Shown: positions 22,542 to 32,336 of the stretch, in pieces
How the letters are laid out: the number at the start of each line of letters is the position of its first letter
How positions within the stretch are numbered: the stretch's first letter is position 1
Assembly: GCF_030272615.1 (NCBI RefSeq)
Contig: NC_081413.1
Location: 330,383,302 to 330,445,301, forward strand
Origin: Cryptomeria japonica
Lineage: Eukaryota > Streptophyta > Pinopsida > Cupressales > Cupressaceae
Length of the DNA: 62,000 nt
Direction of reading: 5' to 3'
Made by a program: the position numbers and the translations under genes
Notes under the pieces: generated by a model
Told to the model about the DNA's origin: nothing
Database searches by the model: none
What the model saw: the letters and a program-made list of their open reading frames with translations, nothing else

Positions 22542-25500
22542 TTATGACAATAAGGAATAATACTTGTCAAAAACATATTTAAAGTCCTGCAATAATTGTT
22601 TCATCGATAAAGACCAGGACTCAAGTAGGGAGATGGCTACTTCTTTCTTTGTCTGCATCTGGGAGACCTGTTCTTCCATGGCATCGATTATACTCATCTC
22701 CTATGTCACTGTTAAGGCATCCAGGTTTAGATAACACTTCTAAAAAATTTGCAATCGTGGGAGTAGAACCAGTTGTAGTTCTTGCAAATCTCTAGATCGG
22801 GTGCTGATCTCTTGCTCCATTTTTTGCTGACTGGATGTGAAACCGGTGAACGGTTTGCCCCTAAGTTGTAAAGGAATCATAAGGCAGCTTGAATGTGCTC
22901 ATGTAGGACTGTAAGTGTGTATGAAGCTTGTGCTTCTGAGCTAGCACATCATCATAGAATAGATGGGGTTGCCAAATCTTGCTAAGTAGTAGATTCCCCT
23001 CATCCAGAGTGTCCCTTATATCCTTTTGTTCTTTTTGTAGTTTAGACCGAAGCTCATGCAACTTCTTTACCAGAGTGGTATTAAGAGATTTTTGATGCTC
23101 TTTCTTGACATTTGCCTCTACTGCCTCTTCTAGGCTCTGCACCTGATCATCCACTACTGTGCATAGGAGCTTATGTTTAGCCAATGATGATTCAGTGTTG
23201 GGAAGGTTAGTACCGGTAAGAGTGTCCACTGCCGCTTGAATTACATCCTGCTCCTTCTTCCTCTATATGTTTTCAAGCCGTTCTTGGGCAACTTTGATGC
23301 TCTACATCAGCTCCATTTCACTTGCAGACTGGAGGTCGATAGGACTGGTGAGGTCAGCCGGTTTGGCTTGACTACCGATTGCCTTTGGAGTCTCCATCTA
23401 GCTTCTCTTTGCCGCTTCTCTTTCCTTATCCTCTTCTTCTTTTTTCTTCTCCGCTTCTCTCCTCTTCTCCTCTGCGTTGTCTTCCTCAGCCTTTTTCCTT
23501 TCTGCTTCCTTTTGCTTCTCTTCTTTCTCTTCCTCTTCCTTCTTCTTTTTCTCTGCTTCTCTCCTCTTCTCTTCTTCCTTATCTTCCTCTTCCTTCTTCT
23601 TCCTCTCTGCTTCCTTCTTCTTCTCCTGTTCCTTATCTTCCTCTTCCTTCTTCTTCCTCTCTGCTTCCTTCTTCTTCTCCTGTTCCTTATCTTCCTCTTC
23701 TTTCTTTTTCTTTTCATCTTCTTGCTTCTTTTTCTCTTCATCTTCTTTTCTTTTCTCCTCTTCTTCTTTTCTCTTTTCCTCCTCTTTCCGCTTCTCCTCA
23801 TCTTCATCATTTTTCCTCTGCTCTGCCTATTCCTTTGCCGCTTCATGTCTGTCCTCAGCTTGCTTATCAACCTGTTTAGCCTGTTGCTCCTATCCTATTG
23901 CCTCAGATGGTGTTTCCTGAGTAACATCCTCTACATCCATAGCATCGACATCAATGGTGTCGATCGGCTCAACAACCGGGTTTCCTTCATCATCAAATGC
24001 TTCATCCGGTTTTGTTATTATCGGTTCTTGCTCAGCCTTCCGGTTAGCTTCAGCCACTCAATGCATTTTCAGAGCTTCTAGAGCAAGGGTGTGTGTATTA
24101 TTGAGAACTTCTTTACCCTTCCCTTCAAGTAACAGGAGTCTTCTTCTTCTCATGAAGAAGAGGCCTTTGTATTTGTTCATCACTTCAAACAGTTCTGAAT
24201 TTGATACATCTAGAAAATGTTCAGCAAAAACTTTTTCTCTCATTTCCTGTTCCTGCTCTATGGCAATGCGCCATTTATTGTCTAAGGATTTATACAAAGA
24301 ATCTGGTGTCTCAGATCTAATTTCTGAAGGCGACTGGTCATTAACACATAAATATTGAATTATTTCTTTTTCCACCGCTTCCTTTTCATCATCATTAAAG
24401 TCATCAAAACAATCAATTAAATCATTCAATACTTTTCTCCTAATGTTTTTGATAGTTCTTTGACAATGTGTCAAAGGTTTGTAGGAGGAGATGTCAATAT
24501 TTACCGGTGCCGATGATGCCAGTTCATTCTTTGTCTTTTTCTTTGCTTGACGTGTCCTCTTTGGTTTTTCCTCAGACACAGTTTCTTTTGAGTCTGGAGA
24601 GGTATTCCTTGTCTTCCTCTTTCTCTTGAACACTTTAGCAAGTGCCACTTCAGGTTTCTTTTTAGCCGGTGACCGCTTGGTCACTGTAGGACTTGTTGTT
24701 GTAACCGGTGCTGATGCTGAGGGCACTGTTTTTGCCTTCTTCACTGAAGGTTCTTTTCCTTTCTTTGTTGGTGGTTCCTCAACTAGTGTTACCCTTTCTA
24801 GGTAGGTGTCAATTCTCTTTGCCTTTGGATCAAGCAGTGAGGCAATAAGGGTAGAGGCATATCCTTCCAGCATATTATTCATTACCTCATAGCCCATAGG
24901 CTCCACTTCCTCCACTCTAGGCTCAACAACCTCCATTACGCATTGGTCCACTTTGATGGTGAAACAGATATCGTCTTCATATTTCTTGATGATGTCACCT
25001 GATATTCTCATTCTTTGGCTCATTTTCCATCTGAACTCATCAAAATACTTGTTCAGAACTTCAGGGTAACTGGTTCCCACTGCTTGCAAACTTTCCTTTA
25101 TCTGTTTGGTAACCGGTTGGTTCGTAGTCCACTGAATGTCTCCCACTCTTGGGAATTATCCTTGAAAGTAAAAGAACAACCCAACCAATAGTTGTCCAAA
25201 CTTGAACCTTAAAGCATTATCTTGTTTGATAGATTTCAGATTCAATAGGAGTTGCCTTTGCATACCGGTGCATAGGTCAAATGATGCATCCTCCTTGATC
25301 ATCCGGTAAGCGACATTTACCGCTGCAGCAGATACAGAGTTAATTCTGTTGGCTGAGAATGTCCGGTATCCAATCACCATACATGCATACTTCACCAGAT
25401 CATCCTTGATAGAATTGATGGTCATACCTCATGAGTCACTCACTGAACTAGTGAGCTTGGACATTTCAGTTTTGCTTACCGTCCTTAGAGTTGGCACATC

Positions 25501-25899
25501 CCCTGTATTGCAGAAACCGGTGACGGCATGAATTGCTTATGGTGTTATATCATGCGTTCTTTCCAGGTACATCTTGTCACCATGAACTCTGCTTAGAATG
25601 ATCCTAATGTGATCATCTGTGAAATCCTCCAAGAAATAAACAACATTGTGGAGCTTCTTCTTCTCCAAGATACTATACTCCGGTTTGATCTTTTTATCTT
25701 GTTCACAGAACAAACCTAGCTGGGAGTGGATAGCTAGAGACCCTAGGTCTTCAAGTTTATAATCAATATAACCTGAGATTCCCTCTTATACTATAACACC
25801 AGCCGGTACTTGGGACAAGGCATTATACTCAGACTTGCGTTGAATAAAACTTGCAGACTGGACAGATGCACTAGAACTAGTATGAGATGCAGAAGCCAT
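22542..25899 (-). pseudogene. ORF2 of E2: unknown conserved protein, ~1,100 codons, broken
   Basis: One frame from ATG at 25899 (MASASHTSSSAS) to about 22861, then a one-base shift to the stop at 22542-22544. Unrecognised family, homologous to the EX ORF at 4513. N-terminal landmarks: QVPAGV, YIDYKLEDLGSLAI, RVHGDKMYLERTHDI, MVIGYRTFSANRINSVS, AYRMIKEDASFDLC, QLLLNLKSIKQ, FGQLLVGLFFYF, then SYPEVLNKYFDEFRWKMSQR and MGYEV. A basic Lys/Pro linker, an acidic DDFNDDEKEAVEKEI block and a long Glu/Lys-rich helical region with exact repeats follow, then a coiled-coil tail. In-frame stops include about 25785, 25538, 25429, 25156 and 24058. No enzyme motif is seen. A structural or RNA-packaging role is only a guess. 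Confidence 0.78.
23584..23691 (-). repeat. Two exact 54-bp repeats within ORF2
   Basis: Units 23584-23637 and 23638-23691 encode the 18-residue unit DKEQEKKKEAERKKKEEE twice in the ORF2 frame. Flanking DNA (23400-23830) contains degenerate versions with the same period type. They build a long charged single-helix-like segment. Confidence 0.9.
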
Positions 25900-26375
25900 G
25901 ATAGAAACTTGAAAACTTGAGAAATACCTTTTGAAACACATGAAATTAGGGCTTTCAGATTCTCCTTCACCTCACACTCCGTCGGTTGTAGAATCACTGC
26001 TTTGTGTTCTTCACTTGGCCGTTTGCAATTTGAATTTGAATCTCCTTCGTGGTTTCTCAATTTCTCAAAATCTCAGCACAAATAACCTTTTCTTCGCTTT
26101 GCTCTTTGAAAAACTTTTCTTCTCTCGAAAACTAATAGTGAGAAATGATTTGAAAAATCCTTTTAAACATATTTCTCACCTACCGCAATTAATGCTCCTC
26201 CATTAGGGCATAAACCCTAATTTGCCTTTCACCATTTCTGGTCTTCCACCAACTGACAGGTATCACATGCTGGTTAAGGTCTTTTACCGGTGTAAACTAG
26301 GGGTTCAAAACATTTCGCCGTTTGTTCCCCCTAAGCTTTTCTGAAGCTTAGTTTGTCGGTTCTGTGATTTTCACA
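25900..26375 (-). promoter_or_regulatory. E2 spacer between ORF1 and ORF2, possible internal promoter and leader
   Basis: 476 bp with no continuing frame. On the minus strand TTTAAAAGG (near 26161) is TATA-like. It is followed by a purine-rich segment (GAGAGAAGAAAAG, AAAGAGCAAAGCG) resembling a plant 5' untranslated leader and then by the ORF2 start. A separate promoter for ORF2 is inferred, not shown; the stretch could also be intron-like. Confidence 0.35.
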
Positions 26376-27623
26376 CTAGGTGCAGAAACGTTCCTCTTGT
26401 AACACCGCTAGTTTCTTCTTCCATGTTTTGTTCATGTCCGCTTGAACAGTGTCAACATCAATGTTTCCTTTCGGAGTGACCAGTATATCATCAGATATGT
26501 TCTTTCTTGATCTACAGAATCTGGCAATGTGACCCGATTTATTGCAGTGATAGCAAACCAATCCAGGTGCTCTCCAAGGTCCATTATTCATGTTGTCATT
26601 CTTCCTTCTGCATGTTGCAATAGTGTGACCATGACCATGATAGACCATACAGTTTGCTCTCCATCTGGTTACCGCTTGATAGCCACCGCTTCTTGACTGA
26701 TGATTGAAAGCATTAAACCAGTTGTGATTCTGGTTCACAAAAGGTTCAGGACCAACTCCTTGGGTCCTCTGAGGATATCTTCCAGTGTTGTTCATAACTG
26801 ACCTGCATTCAGATGCTCTATGCCCATACTTGTTGCATGCATAACAGTTACCATTAAATCTATAGGATCTAGGCTTATCATTTAGGAAATAAGGAAAATT
26901 GTTGTAAGCCTTACTCCTACACACATTTGCAGTATGTCCTTCTTTAAGACAGTTAAATCAAATAGGTTTAAACTTTTCCTTACCTTTATCCTTTGATGTC
27001 GGTTGTTTCTTTGATGTTCCAGCATTTGTACCAGAGGTCTCACCTTCCTCATGACCGAAATAACCAAGTCCATTGGTATTCTTAACCGGTTTGGTAGATT
27101 CAATCTTTTGCTCTAGCTTGACAGTACTCTTGTTGAACTTAGCGAGTATTTCATTTGACTCAGAGAGTTCTTTGGAAATAGCAGCATTTGTTTCCAATAG
27201 GTTTTTATTCTCAGAGATGGCAATGTTCAGTTCTCCTTGCATGTCTTCCTTTTCCACTTTGCTTGCATGGAGTTGAGCAGTTAGGGCATTGATCACTTGT
27301 TTCAGCTTGGAGATCTCATGACCTCTATCTTTCACCAGATCTTCAGCTTTCCTCCAATTCTCAAGCTCTTGATACATCCGAATAGTCAGTCCTTCCAACT
27401 CCTTTCTCAGGTTGGAGTTTGATTCATTCAACTTATTTACTTCAGCAATTAGGACTTCCATGTCTACTTCATCTAAAGAACTATTTTCAGATAGCCCCAT
27501 CAGCTTTTCAGCATGTTCTCTCCTTTTTGCCTGAGAGACCTTATATTTTGCCATAAGTTCATCATAGGCTTGCTCAGACTGAGTGAGTCAGTAAGTAAGT
27601 TCTCTTATAGAGTATTCCCCCAT
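26376..27623 (-). pseudogene. E2 ORF1: coiled-coil plus CCHC-knuckle Gag-like protein
   Basis: 416 codons in one frame from MGEYSIREL to the stop at 26376-26378. Residues ~20-190 are a heptad-rich coiled coil (for example VLIAEVNKLNESNSNLRKEL). Four CCHC knuckles follow. Knuckle 1 (222-235) has its first Cys replaced by a TGA stop. Knuckle 2 (260-273, CYACNKYGHRASEC) is intact. Knuckle 3 (325-338) has Tyr in place of the second Cys. Knuckle 4 (357-370, CYHCNKSGHIARFC) is intact. The usual Copia Gag domain (LDGTNY...W) found in E1 and E4 is absent. The only two stops are near codon 12 and at 222. Probable role: RNA binding and particle assembly. Confidence 0.82.
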
Positions 27624-27658
27624 ATCTCTTTTCAAGTGGTTAAACTTATAGAAAGGTT

Positions 27659-27673
27659 GGCTCTAATACCAAT
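27659..27673 (-). other. E2 primer-binding site
   Basis: Minus strand ATTGGTATTAGAGCC immediately after the 5' LTR; initiator-tRNA-Met type with one change from TGGTATCAGAGCC. Confidence 0.85.
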
Positions 27674-28826
27674 TGATGAATACTAAGAGGGGGGGTGAAT
27701 TAGTATGCCAAAAATCTTTGCACTTAAACACCTTGCAAAACTAACAGTAAACTGATAAACAGTTTAGCAGACAAACTGGTTAACACACATGCAAACCAAA
27801 TAGCTAATAATGCATTCACCCACAAAAGCACAAACACCATAACACAAGAGATTTTGACGTGGAAACACAAATGGGAAAAACCACAGTGATATGGAACTCA
27901 CAAGTAACTATCTACAGAATAGGAACTAGACCGGTTAAGGTCTTACAATATTCTTTACCAGAATAGATACTGTAAGGAATCTCAATCTCTGTTAGGAGAT
28001 AAGTCCGATTAAAGACTACCTTGATAGAGGATTTTAGATCCACAGATGTGAACCACCTTGTTAGAGGATTTACAAAAGGCTTTTGGGCCTACCCGGTTAA
28101 GGGCTACAGACTTGTCGAAGATGTGAGTAATCAACAAGTGATTGATCTAGCTAATAGCACAGACTGCTTGGTTAGATCCTTGATAGCTCGTTCCTAATGC
28201 ATTCCAGCATTACTTCAGTCTTATACACATTCATACTCTCTCTAACTCCTCAACCACCTTAAACCCTAGCCACAATTTCCACTATCACAGCAACAGTGTT
28301 ATCAACAACCTAAAACCCTAGACATGATGTCCTTATAAAGGAATCTGATTTCATGTCGGTCCAATAGGATTACATTACAATTTCCTAGGTTCAATGAACT
28401 TGGACATACTTGGTAACATGACACAAAAAGCACCGTTAAAGTGTGGGCACCGTCAGACAATCGGTGGATGGTAGCTCATCACAAAATGTCGGTTGGTAAC
28501 TCATCACAGAGTATTACCAGTTCATACAAAATACCGGTTCAAGCAAAATGTCAGTTGCCAGTTTGATAAAAATGAAGACTGGGAAGTATGAGTTCTGCCG
28601 CTTTGATCCTTCATACCACTTGAGATCCTCGAACCGCTTGGGGTCTACATACCGCTTCAGACCGGGAAACACATTCTGCAAAACACCAATAGTATAAAGA
28701 TTATAATACAACATACCAATTGGAACAAATACCGGTTGTGCTCTAACTCATACAAATAAAGGGGATCTCAATGCAAGTGTGTGTCCATCAATAACAATCA
28801 CATCAGAAACATCAAAAATGTCAACA
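27674..28826 (-). repeat. E2 5' LTR
   Basis: Collinear with 21088-22241, with scattered substitutions and no large indel. Hairpin at 27678-27708. Ends AATGTCAACA on the plus strand. Confidence 0.9.
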
Positions 28827-28831
28827 ATAGA

Positions 28832-29538
28832 TTTTTTTTCGTGTGCATTTTTCTGTTATTTAGGTTAGCTAGCTTGTTTTAGGTTAGATTTTTCTGTTAT
28901 TAGTTTAAACATTTTTTATTAGCTATAGGTTTGATTTGATGCTTGTGTTTGTTTCAAAACTTGAAGGCTAATCTTTTGAAATTTTTCTTGTGTAGGGCAT
29001 CCATTCTCGCTTGTCAAAGGCATATATTGAAACTACTAATGATTTCACGCAGGATGCTGTCAAAGATTAAAACTTGAAATCGAGTGTCTTTGTTTTAGTA
29101 GTTAAATCACATTTGGATTTGGGTTTAAAATTAATGTGTTTTATGTGATTGGCACACTTGTGCATGTGAGTGGACCTACTGCTAATACACACTATCCTCT
29201 CCCCTGGCTCTCGTGGTCCTGGGTGCAAGAGAAAAGTGTTAGTGACGCTCGAGTTTTTTTTTTTTTTTGTAGAGGGCATCACTTATGCATGTGAGTGGAC
29301 CTACTTCTAACACACACTATCATCTCTCCTAGCTCTCGTGGTCTTGGGTGCAAGAGAAAAGTGTAAGTGACACTCAATGTTTTATTTTTTTTGTAGAGGG
29401 CATGCCTTCCGAGTGCCATTTTGGCCAGTGAAAGGGAACAACCCAAGTAGTACTTTTTCAACCCGCTATACAAATTAATAAGTCAAGCAAAAGTTGCGAC
29501 TGCCTAGTGACGTGTATCTACACCGATGATTTTCCCTC
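28832..29538 (+). other. G2 leader, right part
   Basis: Continuation of G2 after E2. No coding sequence. Contains the 125-bp duplication and, at 29398-29450, a GGGCATGCCTTCCGAGTG...GGCCAGTGAAAGGGAA segment also found in G3 (31725-31785). Confidence 0.6.
29157..29402. repeat. 125-bp tandem duplication
   Basis: Units start CTTGTGCATG at 29157 and CTTATGCATG at 29282. Both contain GAGTGGACCTACT, CTCTCGTGGTC, GGGTGCAAGAGAAAAGTGT and a T-run followed by TGTAGAGGGCAT. The T-run differs in length. Confidence 0.9.
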
Positions 29539-30663
29539 TATATACACCTAAAAATGACTATGATTAATTAAATAAATATTTATTATTTATTTAATGATTA
29601 TTATTCTATCAAATAAATAAATTGAAAAAGTTTATTTATTTTGATTCATTAGTCTTATTCCTTCTATGTTAATTTATTAATTAAATATTAATTATTTAAT
29701 TAATTATCTTGATTATTATTCTAAGGTCTTCCTTGATTGAATAATTTCTAATTATTTAATTAAATCTATTGCACATCATTCTTTCTCCACATCATCTCAT
29801 TTTCCAACTCATTTCTTATGTGGCTAAATGAATTAATTTTTTCCTAATGTTTAAAATTAGCTACATTTAATCTTCAACTTCCAAGTCCTAGTCAAGGGGA
29901 GGAAGAAATTCAGTTGTCCTCCTACTCCCTATATTCTCTTCACTACTCCTACAACTTTGGAGGAGGTTTTGTCCACCTCACCCTAGTCAACATCCACTTG
30001 TCCTACATTTTCTAGATCATCTCCAACCATCCTATATTATTGGGGTTTCCTTTTCTAGTCAAGGTGAGAACATTACCATTTGGACTCTTCTTCCACCTTT
30101 TCCTCCATCTTGAATCTATAGGAGGAACATCTTCCTCTTCTCTCTCTCACATTCTAACCAATCATTCATAGCCATCTATCCATCAAGATTTACTCTCAAC
30201 CATTGATCTTTTCCATGTAGGATTTTTCTCATGCAAAGTCTATAAAAGATGCATTTTTCCAACAATTTGAAACTAGTCATCATCTAGAAATCAAGTTATC
30301 TTAGAGCAAATCATAGAGAATTTATCAATAACAATGTGCCTTTGGCTTAGCATAGTTTAGGATAAGTTCATATAGCTGCATATTACGTCGCACCAATCCA
30401 TATAGCTTGCATTTAACATTCAAATACCACTGTATGTTCATCTATTGTCATGTTGAAAACTAAAATTAGTGCCATATGAGAGCAACCACATTAGCAAGCA
30501 AGATCAAATGTGACAAGACACAAAGAGACAACAATTGGAGGTTTAATTTTTTTAGTTTCTTCTCCTATTTGTTTCATTGGTAATCTTGGATGTCCTATAG
30601 GATTCTAGAGTCTGTGATAGATTAAGTATAGCCTTGCAGTTACTTCATTTTTTCCAGGTTACA
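29539..30663 (+). repeat. G3 LTR, about 1125 bp
   Basis: The right end is fixed by a Gypsy primer-binding site at 30664; it ends CCAGGTTACA. The left end TATATACACCTAAAAATG resembles the TGTAGACACCTAAAA-type start of G2, with the terminal TG changed to TA, so it is tentative. CTATAAAAGATGC near 30240 is a TATA box. Confidence 0.65.
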
Positions 30664-30686
30664 TTTTTGGTGCCCACTGTGGGGCC
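30664..30686 (+). other. G3 primer-binding site region
   Basis: TTTTTGGTGCCCACTGTGGGG follows the LTR. This TGGTGCCCAC-type site is different from the initiator-Met site of the Copia elements. Confidence 0.75.
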
Positions 30687-30749
30687 CTTGGCTCACTTTT
30701 TCATTGATTTTCTCTAGTTCTGTGCAAGTCGCACATGTATTTCATAGTT

Positions 30750-31043
30750 TAGCATCTTTATGTTGCAAAGTCATGCATTTACTTTGCAGTCTAGCAGCTT
30801 TTTTTTATAGACTAGCGCTTTTGTTTAATGGAGTAGTGCTTTTGCTTAATAGAATAATACTTTTGTTTAATAGAATAACACCTTTGTTCAGCAGTGTAGA
30901 GCCTTCAGTCAGCAGTGTAGCACTTTCATCTAGCAGTGTAGCACTTTATTTTAGCATTGTAGTGCATTTGTTATACAATCTAGCGCATTTGTAGGTTTCT
31001 TTAGCGCATTGCAGAGTCCTTTACCACATTTGTTGTTTAACAT
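30750..31043 (+). repeat. 21-bp tandem array, about 14 units
   Basis: Units start every 21 bases from 30750 to 31002 without an indel; a 14th unit begins about 31022, one base out of phase. Consensus is TAGCRCTTTTGTTTARYAGWR. The period keeps one frame open as hydrophobic seven-residue repeats (such as RLALLFN, RIILLFN), but there is no good reason to think it is translated. Confidence 0.88.
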
Positions 31044-32336
31044 TCTATAGGTACTCTCAACTGTTAAAGATAGAAAAATTGAAACTACTAGCCAATGGTT
31101 TTGCAAGATTTTTTCTTGAGGCGGTAATTTAATCATATTTGTTTCACCTAGTCTAATTAGCTAGTTATTTTACAACATTTAGAAAAAGAAAAACCTGCAT
31201 TTCTATCTTTTTAAAGTAGTTGCACATAGATTAACTTAGGTGGTCAATAAATCACTTTTTTTTTTATCTACACAAAGTGATAGATGATTATGCTCTTGTT
31301 GCAAGGTGTGCGCCCTTGGTCTCCTTGTGTTGTGCAATGCATCCCTTGGGCTTGTGACATGGCTTAACTGCCTCTTGTGGACTCTATAAGTCTAGTGGTT
31401 GTATCAGGCATTAAAAGGTCAATCTTTTGGTGCAACAACAATTGTATATGTAACAAGTGTTATCAGAGCTTGGTCACAAGTTCAAACCCCTCACTTGCGT
31501 TGGGGGGGATTGTTGCAAGGTGTGTGTCCTTGGTCTCCTTGTGTTGTGAATAACAATGCTCGGGTTTGTGACATGGATTAACTGCCTCCTATGGATTCTA
31601 TAAGTCTAGTGGTTGTATTAGGCATTAAAAGGTCAATCTTTTGGTACAATGAAAACCTCACTTGTAACAACTCTCCCCTTAATTGGGTAATCAGAAAACT
31701 AGACTCACTTCATAGATTGTGTTAACCATTAGAGGGCTTGCCTCCTGAGTAGCCCATAAGGCCAAGTGAGAGGGAATGATACAAGTGGCAATGGGTAAAG
31801 CCAAGTCCTTCTGGGCCACTATAATCAAATGTACTTGTGAGGAAACTCATAAATGATGGGTGTCGATGTGTCATACTGATTTATGTTGCCTCAAGTACCC
31901 GTAGTGGTGCATTAAACTCATAAGGGTTGGGAGGCCTTTTTTCCTAAAGAGTGAAACACTGCATGTATGGCCACCCAAATGGATGCACTTACTAAAAAAA
32001 TGTGTTATTAGAAGCCTAACCTTGTACTTGTTGATGAAGGAGTTGTGATACACGCATTTTGAAGATGCCTCTGATGTACTCCTTAATTTGAGATATAAAT
32101 TTATGAAAATCTTAGGATTTTTAAAAATTTGAAACTTGATATGCCCAAAAAGTGAGTGTCGTGTAAGGAGGAGCTAGTGCTATCAAGTTTCTATCTATCC
32201 TAGCAAGTGAAGTATTTCATTTCTCCAGAGGATTCAACAAGTATTGTCCTGGCCTAACCATTTTTTTAGGTTGTGCATATCTTTTTTTTTCTTTTTCAAA
32301 CAAACATTGTGTTTGTTGTGTCTGTTGTGTGTTCTC
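31044..32336 (+). other. G3 leader with inserted TRIM
   Basis: No protein-like frame. The stretch 31725-31785 (GGGCTTGCCTCCTGAGTAG...GGCCAAGTGAGAGGGAAT) matches the G2 leader. Apart from the TRIM nothing else is recognised. G3 stops being identifiable where the C5 LTR begins. Confidence 0.5.
31297..31669 (+). mobile_element. TRIM element, 373 bp
   Basis: Two direct terminal repeats of exactly 159 bp (31297-31455 and 31511-31669), each TGTTGCAAGG...TGTAACA. The 55-bp interior holds a primer-binding site (TGTTATCAGAGC, initiator-Met type, one change) and a purine tract GTTGGGGGGGAT abutting the second repeat. The flanks are GCTCT / ACTCT, a 5-bp TSD with one difference. This meets every structural criterion of a terminal-repeat retrotransposon in miniature. 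It cannot encode protein. Confidence 0.9.

Larger units (their letters stand above)
21088..28826 (-). mobile_element. E2: complete non-autonomous Sirevirus-like element with Gag-like ORF1 and ORF2
   Basis: LTRs of 1154 and 1153 bp, about 95-97% alike by eye, flanked by GTAGA / ATAGA (one difference). Minus-strand order: 5' LTR, primer-binding site, coiled-coil/CCHC ORF1, a spacer, ORF2, multiple polypurine tracts, 3' LTR. There is no protease, integrase, RT or RNase H anywhere in the 5.4-kb interior. All cis signals for replication are present, so it is a defective but mobilisable design rather than a random deletion product. The high LTR similarity indicates fairly recent transposition. Confidence 0.9.

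Noticed and set aside
23236-24081. Long plus-strand and second minus-strand open frames rich in Phe/Leu/Ser or Arg/Lys
   Set aside because: They are other-frame readings of the purine-rich Glu/Lys repeat of ORF2. Low complexity keeps stops away in all frames. The ORF2 frame is the one continuous with conserved sequence on both sides.
30704-30994. Hydrophobic heptad-repeat protein encoded by the 21-bp array
   Set aside because: A 21-bp period automatically preserves the frame. No coding context or conserved start, and it sits in an untranslated leader.
30750-31043. CRISPR-like regular array
   Set aside because: Units are adjacent diverged tandem copies without spacers, inside a plant Gypsy leader.
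31381-31495. tRNA-derived SINE with A-box-like (TAAGTCTAGTGG) and B-box-like (AGTTCAAACCCC) words
   Set aside because: The spacing is too long for a tRNA promoter, and the two 159-bp direct repeats with primer-binding site, purine tract and TSD fit a TRIM far better.
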